DNA of 64,000 nucleotides from Mycetocola lacteus (GTDB taxonomy: Bacteria; Actinomycetota; Actinomycetes; Actinomycetales; Microbacteriaceae), in the NCBI RefSeq assembly GCF_003667575.1, contig NZ_RCUY01000011.1, positions 186,001-250,000 of the forward strand. The letters run 5' to 3'. This document shows positions 36,499 to 45,004 of the stretch, one piece after another. Position 1 is the stretch's first letter; each line of letters starts with the position of its first letter. The notes under the pieces were generated by a model. The model did no database searches, had not been told where the DNA came from, and saw only the letters and a list, made by a program, of their open reading frames with translations. Position numbers and translations under genes: made by a program.

Positions 36499-37031
36499 TG
36501 ACTGAAGAATTGCCCGTGAAACGGCCGCCGGTTATCGTCCTCGATCCACTCGAAATCATCTCGCGACTGCTGGCCGGGACGCTCTATATTTTTGCTGTTC
36601 TCGCGATCCTAACGTGGACCAAGGGCCTGGGACCGTTATATGAATTCACCGGTGGCAACCTCGACGGTCTTCGCGGATGGACGCTCACATATGGAGTCTC
36701 GATGGCGCTGCTGGCCGGGACGCTGCTGATCCCCGTCCCCGGCGGACGGATGCTGGTGTCGCCACTCGCTCTGGTTGTGGTCGGGGCCGGCTGCATCGTT
36801 CTCCTCGAGATTTTCGGCAACCCCGGCCCTCTCACCGCTTACTCGTCCGAGTGGTGGGGTGCGCTGCTCTTCAATAGCATCTTTGTGTTGTACCCCGTGC
36901 TCGCGGTGCTGGGCTTTATTCGCTCGGTCATCCCGCATCGGGTGACTCGCCGGGTACTCGCGTGTGTGTTTCTCGCGCTCGGTCCGGTCACCATCGCGAC
37001 CCTCGCGCTTCTCACTGTTTCCACCTCCTGA
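36498..37031 (+). CDS. Small membrane protein, paralogue family member 4
   Basis: 177 residues from a GTG overlapping the stop of member 3 by one base. About five helices. LLIPVPGGRMLVSPLALVVVGAG and LEIFGNPGPLTAYSSEWWGAL occupy the positions of LIGTVALSIQL and SSSSPTGPH in the other members; the similarity is weaker but topology, length and tandem position agree. Function unknown. Confidence 0.7.
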   Translation: MTEELPVKRPPVIVLDPLEIISRLLAGTLYIFAVLAILTWTKGLGPLYEFTGGNLDGLRGWTLTYGVSMALLAGTLLIPVPGGRMLVSPLALVVVGAGCIVLLEIFGNPGPLTAYSSEWWGALLFNSIFVLYPVLAVLGFIRSVIPHRVTRRVLACVFLALGPVTIATLALLTVSTS

Positions 37032-37057
37032 CCGGCAACGCCGAGTGATATGCGTTG

Positions 37058-37080
37058 CTTAGTGTCACCATGACACTAAG
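37058..37080. promoter_or_regulatory. Perfect palindrome, probable NrtR operator
   Basis: CTTAGTGTCA and TGACACTAAG form a perfect 10-bp inverted repeat around a 3-base spacer. It lies 35 bp before the chosen ATG of the NrtR-like gene, a place where an autoregulatory operator would act. Confidence 0.75.
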
Positions 37081-37115
37081 CTGAAGTGAACCGCTCAAAA
37101 CGCCCGGAGGCCTCC

Positions 37116-37799
37116 ATGATCACGTCCGCACCGATCGAACTCGCCGTGTCCACGGTCATCTTTGCGCTGCGTCCCGGGGACGATTCCGGTCGGCGCACGG
37201 TGTGGCTTCCGCTGGTACGCCGGATCCGCGAGCCCCAGCAGGGCAAGTGGGCCCTGCCGGGCGGCCCGCTGGAACCCGCACAGGAGCTCTCCGAATCCGC
37301 AGCCTTCACCCTGAATGAGACCACCGGGCTCTCCCCCAGCTATCTGGAACAGCTGTACGCGTTCGGAAATGTGGGCCGCTCCCCCGGCAACCGTGTGGTG
37401 TCCATTATTTACTGGGCGCTGGTCCGTGAGGAGGAGGCGGCCGAGGCGGTGGTGACCGAAAACGTGCGCTGGTTCCCCGCCGATGATCTGCCCGAGCTTG
37501 CCTTCGATCATGCGGAGATTGTTGAGTACGCGCTTGGTCGGCTCCGCGGCAAACTGGAGTACTCGAACCTCGGCCATGCCTTCGTTGGTGAACTCTTCAC
37601 GCTCTCGGCACTGCGCGAAGTGTATGAGGCTGTGCTGGATAAGCGCATCGATCCGGCCAACTTCCGACGCCAGGTGGAGACCAGCGGACTGGTCCGTGCG
37701 ACCGAGCAGGTGCAGACCGGCGGGCGCCATCGGCCGGCGCGGCTCTACCGCTTTACGGCCGCCGCGACACAGCTCGCATCACAGTCAGCATCGATCTAG
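37116..37799 (+). CDS. nrtR: NrtR-like transcriptional regulator (Nudix plus winged helix)
   Basis: 227 residues from ATG 37116, chosen because GGAGG lies five bases upstream; a GTG 30 bp earlier is the alternative. Residues about 1-130 form a Nudix fold with GKWALPGGPLEPAQELSESAAFTLNETTG; the Nudix box is degenerate (no REXXEE), as in regulators that bind rather than hydrolyse their ligand. The C-terminal half (FTLSALREVYEAVLDKRIDPANFRR) is the NrtR winged helix. NrtR proteins repress NAD-biosynthesis genes and respond to ADP-ribose. No NAD gene is in the window. Confidence 0.88.
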   Translation: MITSAPIELAVSTVIFALRPGDDSGRRTVWLPLVRRIREPQQGKWALPGGPLEPAQELSESAAFTLNETTGLSPSYLEQLYAFGNVGRSPGNRVVSIIYWALVREEEAAEAVVTENVRWFPADDLPELAFDHAEIVEYALGRLRGKLEYSNLGHAFVGELFTLSALREVYEAVLDKRIDPANFRRQVETSGLVRATEQVQTGGRHRPARLYRFTAAATQLASQSASI

Positions 37800-37802
37800 A
37801 CG

Positions 37803-39185
37803 CTACTGTCCGATCCCCAGAGATAACGCGGCAGCCGTGGCCCCTCCCAACAGGAGGATCGCTCCGAAGAAACGCGACCTGGGCAATATCGCGGCAACAA
37901 AGACGAGCCCGAGTGGAACAAGAGCCATCGCGTAACGGCTCGGCAGCGCGAAGTAATATCCCTCTACCAGAATATTGGACAGCGCGATCAATGGCCCCAA
38001 GGTCAGGATGGCGACCCAGAAACCGATCGCCAGGGCTCGAAGGGGACGTCTCGCCGGGATGATCAGTTGGACAAGCGCAGCAACAACCAGCAGGAGTGAC
38101 CCCGTGCACGCGAGAACCTGGCTCACCGGATTCATATTTTCCATCGGCACGCTTCCCGCCATCAAATCCCAGACAAAACGTCCGGATTCTGACAGCAGTG
38201 CCCCCGTCGTGGGTACATCACCGGTGGATACCGGCGTGGGCCCCGCGGCGGGAACCAACGCACGAATCAGCAGCCATGACCCCTGAGCCACGAGCACGGC
38301 ACCTGCCATCCCGGCAGCAGTCCACAGGTATCGTCGTGGCGTAGGCTCGGTGAAACCGTCACCGAGAAGACGCGTGTGAGACCCGATGCGCGCATGCACC
38401 CCCATGCGCCGTGTCATCCCACGGCGGCGTAACCATTCGGCACCCGCACTCCAGATCAGGGCAACCGCGAGCGCCCCCACGATAAACACAGCTTGGAACT
38501 TGATCCATACGGCCAGCAGCCCGAGAACACACAGCAACCAACTGGGAACTGCCCGCTGCCACCACGCGATCGCCGCCAATACCAGCCCCGCCCCTACCGT
38601 GAGAAGCGCCGCATCGGTCGAGACAAAGGTTGCCGACCACCAGGCTGGAACCGAACCGATGAGCAGGGCCCCCACCGCGACGCCTCGCATCCGGTCCAGC
38701 CCGAGCCTCCTCGTGGTGAAATAGAGAAGGATCGCGGCGGCGGCAAGCCACGCTGCACCCGCCATTCGCAGGGCTGACAGGGTGTCCAGACCGGCCAAGA
38801 CAAAGGGCCGCGATGCGATCCAGGTCACGGCAACATAGATTGGCGTGTAGATATCTACCCCGCTGAAGGACCCACGCGGATAGCTTTCCAGCGGAGCGGT
38901 CTGAGTACCGGCGCATCGTTCAAGCTCGGGCGCGCGGCTGAACATCATGCCGTGGCAATCAATCAGGTGACGTGTTTGGTCGTTGATGAGTTCGCCGCGC
39001 TGAATGACCGGGTGCTGCGGAAACTTGAGAAGGGCATCGACGTACACGTGCTCATCTACCGGCGAAATAGGCCGCGACTGTGCGACCTGTGCCCCCACAA
39101 AGCCGCAGGCGAGAAGGAGAAGAATCAGGATCGCAACAATATCCCGAGAGCGTCTAGATCGAGGGTTCGGCGAAGTGGAGCTCAT
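37803..39185 (-). CDS. GT-C-like polytopic membrane protein
   Basis: 460 residues, about eleven helices. After the first helix comes a loop with SPVDEHVYVDALLKF, an acidic motif like the DE/DD of GT-C glycosyltransferases that use polyprenyl-phosphate sugars, and a Cys-containing extracytoplasmic stretch (DCHGMMF, ERCAGTQ). I infer a membrane glycosyltransferase or relative; the donor and acceptor are unknown. It converges with nrtR with a gap of 3 bp. Confidence 0.7.
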   Translation of the reverse strand: MSSTSPNPRSRRSRDIVAILILLLLACGFVGAQVAQSRPISPVDEHVYVDALLKFPQHPVIQRGELINDQTRHLIDCHGMMFSRAPELERCAGTQTAPLESYPRGSFSGVDIYTPIYVAVTWIASRPFVLAGLDTLSALRMAGAAWLAAAAILLYFTTRRLGLDRMRGVAVGALLIGSVPAWWSATFVSTDAALLTVGAGLVLAAIAWWQRAVPSWLLCVLGLLAVWIKFQAVFIVGALAVALIWSAGAEWLRRRGMTRRMGVHARIGSHTRLLGDGFTEPTPRRYLWTAAGMAGAVLVAQGSWLLIRALVPAAGPTPVSTGDVPTTGALLSESGRFVWDLMAGSVPMENMNPVSQVLACTGSLLLVVAALVQLIIPARRPLRALAIGFWVAILTLGPLIALSNILVEGYYFALPSRYAMALVPLGLVFVAAILPRSRFFGAILLLGGATAAALSLGIGQ

Positions 39186-39499
39186 GCGTGAACCCCGCGA
39201 CAGTTGAGGGGCCGCATTCGGGTTCCTAAACCAGTCATTTGCAATCTCCGTGCGTCGGTGGGTGCCCAGCCGATCCTATCGGACCGGGGGTTCCCGACTG
39301 CTCTCACACGCGGTAACTACAAGGTGCCTGCGTCATGCGGTCGAGGAAAAAGCCCGGTTGTTTCTTGTATGCGTATCGCCCATGAGCGGAACGGAACACT
39401 TCTGGATCCATGCCTCGGCACGGGGCGCTCACACCCAATAAACCAGTCCGAGGGTGCCCCGCGTCTGCGGAGCACCCTCGGAGGTTATTCGATCGGACC
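39186..39499. other. 314-bp intergenic region between GT-C-like gene and third ABC operon
   Basis: Holds the promoter region of the GT-C-like gene at its left end and a terminator hairpin for the ABC operon at its right end (39448-39481). I see nothing else: no tRNA-like fold, no repeat. Confidence 0.6.
39448..39481 (-). terminator. Terminator of the third peptide ABC operon
   Basis: A 10-bp perfect stem (39448-39457 with 39472-39481); only a short T-rich stretch follows on the minus strand. It lies 19 bp after the last stop codon of the operon. Confidence 0.65.
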
Positions 39500-40294
39500 C
39501 TAGTCCTCGGGCAGACCCGGCAGGGTACCGAGGCCGTCCACGGCGGGGATCGCGGCGAGCAGGCGCTGGGTGTAGGGGTCGCGCGGGGAACGCCACACCT
39601 GCTCCACGGGACCGTGCTCAACAATCTGTCCCTTGCTCATCACCGCTACCTCATCGGCGATGGTGCGCACCACCGCGAGGTCATGGCTGATAAACAGCAT
39701 CGACGCACCGGATTCCAAGGCCAGGCGACGCATCAGCTGCGCAACCTTCGCCTGCAGGCTGGCATCCAGCGAGGCAATCGGCTCGTCACCGATCAGCAGG
39801 TCCGGACCCGAGGCGATCGCGCGGGCGATCGCGATGCGCTGACGCTGTCCGCCGGAGAACTGGTGCGGGAAGCGGTTTGCTACCTCGGCGGGCAGCTCCA
39901 CCTCTTCCAGCAGCCCGGCGACGGTCCAGCTGTCACGCTGCGGGTGGATGCGCAGTCCGTCGGCGATCTGGCTCCCCACCGTGCGCCGCGGATTGAGCGA
40001 GGCATACGGGTTCTGGAATACCATCTGGATCCGCAGCAGCTCGGCCGGACGCGTCCGCATTCCCAGGGTACGAATCGGGGTGCCCTTGAAGTGGATCGAT
40101 CCCGAGTGGATCGGCTCCAGCCCGCACACGGCACGGGCCAGGGTCGATTTTCCGCAACCAGATTCGCCCACGAGTCCCAGCACCTGCTTGGGGGCGAGTT
40201 CGAAGTTCACACCGTCCACGGCGGTCAGGGTTCCCTTGCCGGGCAGCTTGTACTGCACCCGCAGATCGTCCACGCTCAGCAGCGACTCAGTCAT
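39500..40294 (-). CDS. Peptide ABC transporter ATPase (DppF type)
   Basis: 264 residues from ATG 40294. Walker A GESGCGKS, signature FSGGQRQR, Walker B LLIGDEPIASLD, and the DppF/OppF-type C-terminal DPYTQRLLAAIP. It overlaps the end of the upstream DppD-type gene by 8 bp. Separate DppD and DppF genes contrast with the two fused ATPases of the other systems in this window. Confidence 0.92.
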   Translation of the reverse strand: MTESLLSVDDLRVQYKLPGKGTLTAVDGVNFELAPKQVLGLVGESGCGKSTLARAVCGLEPIHSGSIHFKGTPIRTLGMRTRPAELLRIQMVFQNPYASLNPRRTVGSQIADGLRIHPQRDSWTVAGLLEEVELPAEVANRFPHQFSGGQRQRIAIARAIASGPDLLIGDEPIASLDASLQAKVAQLMRRLALESGASMLFISHDLAVVRTIADEVAVMSKGQIVEHGPVEQVWRSPRDPYTQRLLAAIPAVDGLGTLPGLPED

Positions 40295-41312
40295 TGCCAG
40301 CCTCCTTCTCGGTCGAAGTTTCGGTGGCGGTTTCGGTGGCGGCCTCGGTCGCGGACGCCAGGTCGGCTCCGGCGCCCTCAACGTTCACTGCCTCGGCGGC
40401 GGCATCGGTTCCTGTCGCAAGGTCGGCTCCGGCGCCCTCAACGTTCACTGCCTCGGCGGCGGCATCGGTTGCTGTCGCAAGGTCCGCTCCGGCGCCCTCG
40501 TGGCTCGGCAGCGCGTCGATCAGCGCCTTGGTGTACTCGTGCTGGGGGTTCCGCAGCACGTTGTACCGGGTCCCCTCCTCCACGATTTCACCCTGACGCA
40601 GAACCGCGATGCGGTCGGCCAGGCTGCTCATCACACCGAGGTCATGGGTGATCAGCAGGACCGCGAGGCCCAGCTCATCACACAGCTGACGCAGCAGACG
40701 CAGCACGCCCGCCTGCACGGTCACGTCCAGGGCTGTGGTGGGCTCATCGGCGATCAGGATGCGCGGTTCACAGATGATCGCCACGGCGATCGCGATGCGC
40801 TGCAGCTGCCCACCGGAGAACTGGTGCGGGTACTTCTTCAACGCCGTTTCGGGCAGCGGCACCTTCACCTTGCGCAGTACGTCCAGCGCCCGCTCCCGTG
40901 CCTCTTTTTTGGAGACGCCGGTGTGGGCGCGCAGGTGGTCGGTCAGCTGACGCTCGATGGTAAGCATCGGGTGCAGCGAGGCGGTCGGGTCCTGGAAGAC
41001 CATACCCACATGCTGGCCGCGAATCTTGCCCATGTCCCGCTCGGGGATGGTGAGCAGATCGCGTCCCTCGAAGGTGATCGCGCCGCCGGTCTTGGCGTTC
41101 GTCGGCAGCAGCCGCAGCATGGCCAAACCGGTGATCGACTTCCCCGAACCGGATTCTCCGGCCAGACCGGTGATCTGTCCGGGGATCAGGTCGAGGTTGA
41201 TCCCGTGCAGGATCTCCTTCTCGCCGATCCGGATGGTCAGGTCCCGGATGGTCAGGCCGTCCGAGGCGTTCGCGTGACGAGCGCCGTCGTACTGATTGTC
41301 TAGCTGGCTCAC
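40287..41312 (-). CDS. Peptide ABC transporter ATPase (DppD type) with repetitive tail
   Basis: 341 residues from GTG 41312, which overlaps the upstream permease stop by four bases (GTGA). Walker A GESGSGKS, signature FSGGQLQR, Walker [13 protein letters not shown]. The last about 70 residues are a disordered Ala/Thr/Glu-rich tail made of about three copies of a 20-residue unit beginning EGAGADLA; this is not part of the ABC fold and reflects a 60-bp DNA repeat. Confidence 0.9.
   Translation of the reverse strand: MSQLDNQYDGARHANASDGLTIRDLTIRIGEKEILHGINLDLIPGQITGLAGESGSGKSITGLAMLRLLPTNAKTGGAITFEGRDLLTIPERDMGKIRGQHVGMVFQDPTASLHPMLTIERQLTDHLRAHTGVSKKEARERALDVLRKVKVPLPETALKKYPHQFSGGQLQRIAIAVAIICEPRILIADEPTTALDVTVQAGVLRLLRQLCDELGLAVLLITHDLGVMSSLADRIAVLRQGEIVEEGTRYNVLRNPQHEYTKALIDALPSHEGAGADLATATDAAAEAVNVEGAGADLATGTDAAAEAVNVEGAGADLASATEAATETATETSTEKEAGND
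40361..40500. repeat. 60-bp tandem repeat in the DppD-type ATPase gene
   Basis: 40381-40440 and 40441-40500 are tandem copies differing at three positions, preceded by a partial copy ending at 40380. The period is 20 codons, so copy-number change would keep the reading frame. Confidence 0.9.
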
Positions 41313-42193
41313 ATTGCCCTCCCCTGCACCGCATCCTGTGCACGCGGGTCGAGGGAGTCGCGCAGCGAGTCCCCAATAAAGTTGAACGCCATCACCACGG
41401 TGAAGATCGCGAGTCCCGGGAACGCGGCAATCCACCAGGAGGAGAACTGCTGCACGCCGTCGGAGACCATCGCACCCCAGTCGGGCAGCGGCGGGGTGGC
41501 GCCGAGGCCCAGGAAGCTGAGGCCCGCGAGCAGCAGGATCGCGGTGCCCACATCCAGCATTGCCAGCACAAAGACCGGCGAGAGGACGTTGGGCAGGATG
41601 TCGCGGCGCAGCGTGGTGAACGGGCTGTTACCCAGCAGGCGACCGGCAACCACGTATTCCTGACGCCGCGCGGAGATCACCAGGGAGCGGGTCACTCGGG
41701 CATAGGCGGGCCAGGAGACGATCAGCATCGCGATTACGGCGTTGGTGAGGCTCGGGCCGAGGGCCGCGGTAATCACCATCGCCAGGATGATGGTCGGGAA
41801 GGCGAACACGAGGTCGGCGATCCGCATGATGATCTCATCCACCGCACGTCCGAAGTAGCCAGCGATGGCACCCAGGGTGCCGCCAACCACCATCGAGGCG
41901 ACGACGAGGGCCAGGGCGAGCGGCATCGAGATGCGCGCGCCGCTGATCACGCGGCTGAGAACGTCGCGGCCCACGGCGTCGGTACCAAACAGGTGTTCGC
42001 CACCGGGCGGCATCAGCCGGTCAAAGTCCTGGGCGAGCGGGTCGAACGGGGCGAGGATCGGCGCGAAGATCGCGATCAGCACCCACAGGGCGGCGATCGT
42101 GATGCCGGTGATCGCCAGCGGCGTGCGGAACGCCGGCGCAATCTTCAGCCAGCGGCGCCGCTTGGCGCGCTGGGTCAGGATGTCGGCGCTCAT
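41309..42193 (-). CDS. Peptide ABC transporter permease (DppC type)
   Basis: 294 residues, six helices. LFGTDAVGRDVLSRVISGARIS and the EAA loop RQEYVVAGRLLGNSPFTTLRRDILPN, plus the C-terminal GDSLRDSLDPRAQD, fit DppC. ATG 42193 overlaps the stop of the DppB-type gene by four bases. Confidence 0.94.
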   Translation of the reverse strand: MSADILTQRAKRRRWLKIAPAFRTPLAITGITIAALWVLIAIFAPILAPFDPLAQDFDRLMPPGGEHLFGTDAVGRDVLSRVISGARISMPLALALVVASMVVGGTLGAIAGYFGRAVDEIIMRIADLVFAFPTIILAMVITAALGPSLTNAVIAMLIVSWPAYARVTRSLVISARRQEYVVAGRLLGNSPFTTLRRDILPNVLSPVFVLAMLDVGTAILLLAGLSFLGLGATPPLPDWGAMVSDGVQQFSSWWIAAFPGLAIFTVVMAFNFIGDSLRDSLDPRAQDAVQGRAM

Positions 42194-43278
42194 GCGACCC
42201 TCACTCTCGGGTCAATGACCCCGTACAAAACATCCACCAGGAAGTTCAGTCCGATGTAGACAAAGCCCACGATCAGACCGACACCCATGATGGCGGGCAG
42301 GTCCAGCTTGGTCGCGGCGGCAAACGAATACTCACCCAGGCCGTGCCAGGAGTACACCTTCTCCACCAGGACGGTGCCGGAGAGCAGCGCACCAAACGCG
42401 AGGCCCAGGACCGTGATGATCGGAACCAGCGCACCGCGCAGCACGTAGCCAAAGACCACGGTGCGACGCGGGAGTCCCTTGGCGGTGGCGGCCTTGACAT
42501 AGTCCAGGTCGAGCACCTCCAGCACGGCCGAGCGGGCGAAGCGGGTCAGCAGACCGATCGTGTAGAGGGCCAGCACCGAGGCGGGCAGCACCAGGTGATA
42601 CACGGCATCCCAGAAGGTGCCCCACTGCCCGGCGATCAGCGCGTCCACGGTGTACAAACCGGTGACCTGCGGCGGGGCGATGGACACCGGATCCAGACGC
42701 CCGGAACCGGGGAAGATCCCGAGCACAAAGAAGAAGACGTAGTAGACCACGAGGGCCAGCCAGAAGGTCGGCCAGGACAGACCGATCAGGCTCACCACGC
42801 GGATGATCTGGTCGATGATCGTGCGCTGCTTGAGCGCGGCCCACAGTCCCAGGCCGATGCCGATCAGGGTCGAGAAGACGATCGCGGCCAGGGCCAGTTC
42901 GATGGTCGCGGGCACCGCGGAGGCGAGCTCATCGGCCACCGGCATCCGGGTCTGCGTGGACACACCGAAGTTCCCATGCAGTACGTTGTTCAGGTAGGTG
43001 AAGTACTGCACCACGAGCGGCTGGTCGAGACCGTTATCCGCGCGGAACTTGGCCACGATCGAGGGATCGGCGGCCGCCTGCTCACCCAGGGCTGCCTGCA
43101 CCGGATCGGCGGGCACCAGGTTGGTGAGGATAAAGGTGACCACGGTCACCCCGAACATCAGCAGGACACTCAGCCCGAGCCGTATTGCGACGTAGCGCAC
43201 GAAGGGGGGGATGCCCCTCCGTGCGCTACGGTCAGCCGTCTGAGTCTGGACGGCGGCAGTGTTACTTGATGAGGGCAA
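42190..43278 (-). CDS. Peptide ABC transporter permease (DppB type)
   Basis: 362 residues if begun at the TTG at 43278, which lies inside the 3' end of the binding-protein gene (17-bp overlap). No ribosome-binding site supports this start clearly; the GTG at 43200 (VRYVAIRLG) directly before the first helix is the alternative. The permease body is certain: FILTNLVPADPVQAALGEQA, and the EAA loop LDYVKAATAKGLPRRTVVFGYVLR. Confidence 0.9.
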   Translation of the reverse strand: MPSSSNTAAVQTQTADRSARRGIPPFVRYVAIRLGLSVLLMFGVTVVTFILTNLVPADPVQAALGEQAAADPSIVAKFRADNGLDQPLVVQYFTYLNNVLHGNFGVSTQTRMPVADELASAVPATIELALAAIVFSTLIGIGLGLWAALKQRTIIDQIIRVVSLIGLSWPTFWLALVVYYVFFFVLGIFPGSGRLDPVSIAPPQVTGLYTVDALIAGQWGTFWDAVYHLVLPASVLALYTIGLLTRFARSAVLEVLDLDYVKAATAKGLPRRTVVFGYVLRGALVPIITVLGLAFGALLSGTVLVEKVYSWHGLGEYSFAAATKLDLPAIMGVGLIVGFVYIGLNFLVDVLYGVIDPRVRVA

Positions 43279-44833
43279 GGTCCACGGTCCAGACCGGGTT
43301 GGTGGTCACCGAGGTGATGCTCGGGGCGGTGACGATGCTCTGAGCCGGCTGCAGCAGCGGCACAAACGGTCCGCTCGCGTTGAGCTCCTTCTGCCAGGCC
43401 TCGTAGGCGGCGGCACGGGCGTCTCCGGTGGCGGCCTTGGCGGCGTTTGCCAGCTCGGTCACCTTGGGGTCGGCACCCGCGGGCCAGCCGGCGCGCAGAC
43501 CGACGAGCTCACCGGGCGAGAACACCAGGTAGTTCGAGGCGTCCGGGAAGTCCGGACCCCAGTACCAGAGACCCACGGTCTCGGTGCCGTTGCGGTAGGC
43601 GTCCAGCTCGGTGGCCACCGGGGCGGGGGCCAGGTTGATGTCGATGCCGACATCCTTGAGCTGTGCCTGCACGGCCTCGGCGACGTTCTGCAGCGAGAGA
43701 CCCTGCACGGTGATGTCGTTGGGGAAGTTCAGGGTAACCTTCTCGCCGTTGTATCCCGAAGCCTTGAGGGCTTCCTTGGCCGCCTCAACATCGCGCTGGT
43801 TGCCCTGCTTGGCGTCGATCGCACCCACAAACAGCGAGGGGATCGGACCACCGGGGCGGACGGATCCGTCGCCGGCCATCTTGACGATCTTGTCGTAGTC
43901 AATGCCCAGCTTGACAGCCTTCAGGAAGTCCGGGTTGCTGGTGATCTGGCTGACATCCTTGTTCTGGTTCAGCAGCAGGAAGATCATGTAGCGCGAGGGG
44001 TCCGAGGTGATCTTGACCTTGGAGCCGGCAAGCTCGGCAACCTGGTCCGGGTTCAGGTCAAGCGCAACCTGCGACTCGCCCTTTTCCACGTTCAGCTTCT
44101 GGGTCGGACCGGCCACGTTGCGCAGCACGACCCGCGAGTAGGCGGGCTTGGGGCCGTTGTACTCGGGGTTGGCGGTCAGCACAACCTGCTTGGCGGCGTC
44201 GAAGGACTCCAGCTTGTAGGGGCCCGAACCGGCGGAGGTCTTGTTGAGGAAGGCTTCGGCCTTGTCGCTCTCGGTGTCCGAGCCACCGTTTGCCTCGACA
44301 ACCTTCTTGTTCACCACGGACAGGGCGGGGTTCGGCAGGATGAAGGGCAGGGCCGGGTTGGGCTCGGCCGAGGTGAGGGTCAGGGTGTCATCACCGGTCT
44401 TGGCAACGGTGATCCCGTCGAGCAGGAACGAGGGGTTTCCCTTGACTCCCTGGACGCGGGTGAGCGAGAACACGGCGTCGTCCACGGTCACCGGGGAGCC
44501 GTCGGAGAACTTGGCTCCGGGCTTCAAGGTGAGGGTCATCACGGTGTTTTCGGGGTTCATGGTGTAGCTGGCCAGGCCGTCGACCGGCTTGGTGACGTCG
44601 TTGCCTTCGAAGGTCAGCAGCGTCTGGTAGAGCGCCTTGGCGACGATCGACCCGGTGGTCTCGTACTGGCGGTTGGGGTCGGCGGTCTTCAGGTCGAACG
44701 AGGCGTCAACCACGAGGGACTTGCCTGCGTCACCCCCTCCGGCTGCACCGTTGCCGCCGGCGCAACCCGACAGCGCGAGGGCGGCCGCGACGACCAGACC
44801 GGCTGTGGCGGCGCTTTTCCTCGAGAACTTCAT
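43262..44833 (-). CDS. Family 5 peptide-binding lipoprotein
   Basis: 523 residues, ATG 44833 with a strong GAGGAGG site. Lipobox LSGC with Cys near residue 24. Family motifs: LKPGAKFSDGSPVTVDDAVFS and FLKAVKLGIDYDKIV. First gene of the operon; the Lrp-type regulator is divergent from it. Substrate probably short peptides. Confidence 0.93.
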   Translation of the reverse strand: MKFSRKSAATAGLVVAAALALSGCAGGNGAAGGGDAGKSLVVDASFDLKTADPNRQYETTGSIVAKALYQTLLTFEGNDVTKPVDGLASYTMNPENTVMTLTLKPGAKFSDGSPVTVDDAVFSLTRVQGVKGNPSFLLDGITVAKTGDDTLTLTSAEPNPALPFILPNPALSVVNKKVVEANGGSDTESDKAEAFLNKTSAGSGPYKLESFDAAKQVVLTANPEYNGPKPAYSRVVLRNVAGPTQKLNVEKGESQVALDLNPDQVAELAGSKVKITSDPSRYMIFLLLNQNKDVSQITSNPDFLKAVKLGIDYDKIVKMAGDGSVRPGGPIPSLFVGAIDAKQGNQRDVEAAKEALKASGYNGEKVTLNFPNDITVQGLSLQNVAEAVQAQLKDVGIDINLAPAPVATELDAYRNGTETVGLWYWGPDFPDASNYLVFSPGELVGLRAGWPAGADPKVTELANAAKAATGDARAAAYEAWQKELNASGPFVPLLQPAQSIVTAPSITSVTTNPVWTVDLALIK

Positions 44834-44905
44834 GTTGTGGCCTCCTCTTTGTTACCCGAGATGGATAACTATTTACAAAAGTTATGTGATTCGCGATTAT
44901 TGTGT

Positions 44906-44945
44906 CAAATACGAAAGAAAAATGCGATATTCGTTCTTTGATTTG
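44906..44945. promoter_or_regulatory. Imperfect 40-bp dyad in the binding-protein/Lrp divergent promoter
   Basis: CAAAT-N3-AAAGAA on the left mirrors TTCTTTGATTTG on the right, around an AT-rich centre; the two arms differ by a 2-base insertion. AT-rich dyads of this size suit Lrp/AsnC regulators. It sits 60-70 bp before the regulator start and about 70 bp from the binding-protein start. Confidence 0.5.
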
Positions 44946-45004
44946 CCGAGTATGTGGCATTTCATCCAAGATCCGCAGAATAATTCCATCCCCGGGGAGA
45001 CAGA

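Noticed and set aside
39186..39499. Possible tRNA or small gene in the spacer
   Set aside because: No cloverleaf with a proper T-loop or anticodon stem could be drawn and no open frame with a ribosome-binding site was seen.
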